Source: Anarhynchus alexandrinus
Lineage: Eukaryota; Chordata; Aves; Charadriiformes; Charadriidae
DNA length: 64,000 bases
Assembly: GCA_008711295.1 (NCBI GenBank)
Contig: VUYV01000146.1
Coordinates: 1,541,730 to 1,605,729 of the forward strand
Reading direction: 5' to 3'
Part shown: positions 62,061 through 64,000 of the stretch, one piece after another
Layout of the letters: the number at the start of each line of letters is the position of its first letter
How positions within the stretch are numbered: the first letter of the stretch is position 1
Made by a program: the position numbers and the translations under genes
Notes under the pieces: generated by a model
Told to the model about the DNA's origin: nothing
Databases searched by the model: none
Seen by the model: the letters and a program-made list of their open reading frames with translations, nothing else

Positions 62061-64000
62061 AATTATAAAAGAGGAATGTGATCAGCTGTCTTGCTTTGCA
62101 GCTTATTGCCCACAGGTGGTGGACACGTTAGCAGAGTGATTTAAATCATACTGAATACAAAAAGGAAGAACACCACAGATGAATGGATGTGAAGGCAAGA
62201 GGACATACAGGATAAAATTATGAATGCTTAGCTCTCGTGCAGTAGATGAAAATGAATGCAGAAAAGTCAATGAACATGCAGAATTAAGGCAGACGAAGAA
62301 ACGTGGTTCTAGGTGGAGAAGATGTGAACAAAAATGAGTGAAGAAAGATGACAAATGACAAGTAGATACGTGGCACGCAATGATGCAAGAAGGAAGTCTC
62401 TGAATGCCATGTTGACTGTCAGAGACGGGGGAAAAAGGGGTGGGAGGGGAAGAGAACTGAGCAGATATGCTAAGGATGAAGACAAATAATGAAATGTGCT
62501 GAAAAGCTCAGGCAACAGGAACTGAGTTGGGACAATAGTAGCATGGTGATCCACTACCAAACTTTGTTTCAAACAGCTTCTCAGAGTAAAAGAAATAGAA
62601 CTGAATATGCTTTTTGCATGTTTTTTCCAAAACTGAAAAATTAACTAAATATTGCCAAACATACAGCAAAGTCCATTTTCCTTGGGTTTTGTCTACTGGT
62701 TTACAGAACCTGAAATTTTCATAAAAGTAATTCTAACAATGTAAAGATTTTTGTGGATTAAGTTGTCTGATTTAGAAAGTACAGAATGCCTGTACGTATA
62801 GAGAAAGATGTTGGCTTTTTCTCTACCCTAGAAAGGAAAAATAATAACAATAATAATAACAATATCATTAAACACCACCCTAAAGTATCTCTGTGACACC
62901 AGCATCTGTAATTCTACCTGTATTCTTTATAGTGCTTGTATATTTAAACTTCAAACTGTTTTGCAAATCAATAAATTCACTCTTATTTTTCTACCCTATG
63001 ACTGATCTAAAAGCCAAGGAGATTCTTATTTTTCATTTCATTTCATCTGTTTTCATCATGGATTGTGTTAAGAGTCTAAAGACTGTATCTGTCACTATGA
63101 CTATTTGACTATGTGTCACATAGAAAAATAAATACTACCTGGATTTTCTACTACAAAAAAAAAAAGCAAATTGCAAATTTCATTCTATTTAACTAAAATA
63201 TTTTTTTTTCAAAGCAATTTTGGGGTTTTAGATACTTTATTTAATCAAAGATGAATTTTGTCTTTCCTTGTAAATTAGATATATTAAATATGACTATGGG
63301 TAAGAAGTGGGAATGAATAAGAGTATAATAACACTATGAGGGAAAGTAGTTTGTTGACCAATACAGTACATTTCAGAAACACTAGCCTGTAAAAATGCAG
63401 AAGTACACATATTTATTTATACATTATATTTAAAAAAAAAACCTCTGAAGTAGAAACACTAGAAGAAAAAAATGTTAGCCCATTTGTCCAGAATCTAGTT
63501 ACATTGTCAGTAGTCCTGTTACGGCAGTTATCAGATTTATAATTATAGCCTTCACAATGATTTTTTTTTCCCTCCAGTTTTGTCTATGAGCACACCATAA
63601 TGCTTTTTCGTATTTGGTTACACAACTGAAACTAGAGTGGCACCTCTACAGTCAAGGACTTGCCTTGCTACTGATCAGCGCTGCTCTCTATTGAATGCCG
63701 TTTGCACACACTGTCTTCTGTTTTGGCATCAGGCTGGAATTACTAAGGACTTTTATTGTCTTGAGATCAACAGGTGCAGAACGCCTCTCGGATTTGAATG
63801 CTGTAGTTATCAGACTAACAATCAATGGTCTTATGTTATAGCATTCATATTGAAATGCTAATTGCCATTAATGCTTTCCACTAAGGCATTCAATTCAATT
63901 GTGTTCTTTTACTCCCAGAAATGTTGGTATGTGAGACTGTCCCATTAATTTCAATAGAGCACAGACATATACTATCCATAGGAGCACTGAAGCAGTTAAA
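62061..64000. other. Unassigned AT-rich sequence to the window end
   Basis: Contains an (AAT/AAC)n tract at 62829-62862 and several A- or T-runs. No gene, CR1 or LTR signature is seen. Confidence 0.5.
62829..62862 (+). repeat. (AAT/AAC)n microsatellite
   Basis: Trinucleotide units aat and aac alternate through about 30 bp. Confidence 0.9.

Noticed and set aside
1..64000. tRNA, rRNA, CRISPR or bacterial operon features
   Set aside because: No cloverleaf with conserved T-loop bases, no rRNA core motifs and no regularly spaced repeats were seen; the sequence is vertebrate in character.

Overview
This window looks like AT-rich, gene-poor nuclear DNA of a bird, probably intergenic or deep-intronic. 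The main evidence is at least a dozen copies of the chicken-repeat-1 (CR1) LINE. Most are cut short at the 5' end, and many end in the diagnostic ATTCTATG/ATTCTGTG 3' octamers. There are also two solo retroviral LTRs of avian ERVL-like type and one decayed endogenous retrovirus fragment. No complete host protein-coding gene, rRNA, tRNA or CRISPR array could be recognised. Naming birds rests on knowledge of these repeats; anything finer, such as Neoaves, is a guess.

Layout. About 0.2-2.25 kb is a minus-strand CR1 (endonuclease plus broken reverse transcriptase) split by a younger CR1 tail at 1408-2003. About 6.4-7.8 kb is a minus-strand retroviral remnant: a candidate 3' LTR, a polypurine-like tract, an envelope transmembrane segment, a 100-bp CR1 tail lying inside the envelope region, and a glycosylated upstream piece. 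About 8.4-10.0 kb is another minus-strand CR1, split by a 588-bp solo LTR flanked by TCCAG. Isolated CR1 pieces lie at 13.6, 15.2, 19.1, 21.7 and 22.4 kb. A second solo LTR (653 bp) with perfect CATGT target duplications is at 23.9-24.5 kb. A 1.2-kb minus-strand CR1 follows at 26.2-27.4 kb and the longest CR1 (2.56 kb, plus strand) at 39.3-41.9 kb. Shorter CR1 tails are at 45.1, 52.6, 56.7 and 58.0 kb.

The rest (about 2.3-6.4, 10-13.5, 27.5-39, 42-45, 45.5-52.5 and 58.5-64 kb) is mostly unique, AT-rich sequence with a few simple repeats. The only hints of host coding capacity are weak. One is three (possibly four) minus-strand candidate exons between 17.7 and 34.0 kb with compatible splice phases. 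Another is an unusually long open frame at 38162-38836. A third is an open frame at 49299-49730 preceded by a good splice-acceptor motif. None matches a family I know.

The elements do not act together. The window records successive retrotransposon insertions, and the two nested insertions give relative ages. Every CR1 reverse transcriptase readable here is broken, so nothing in the window appears able to mobilise itself.
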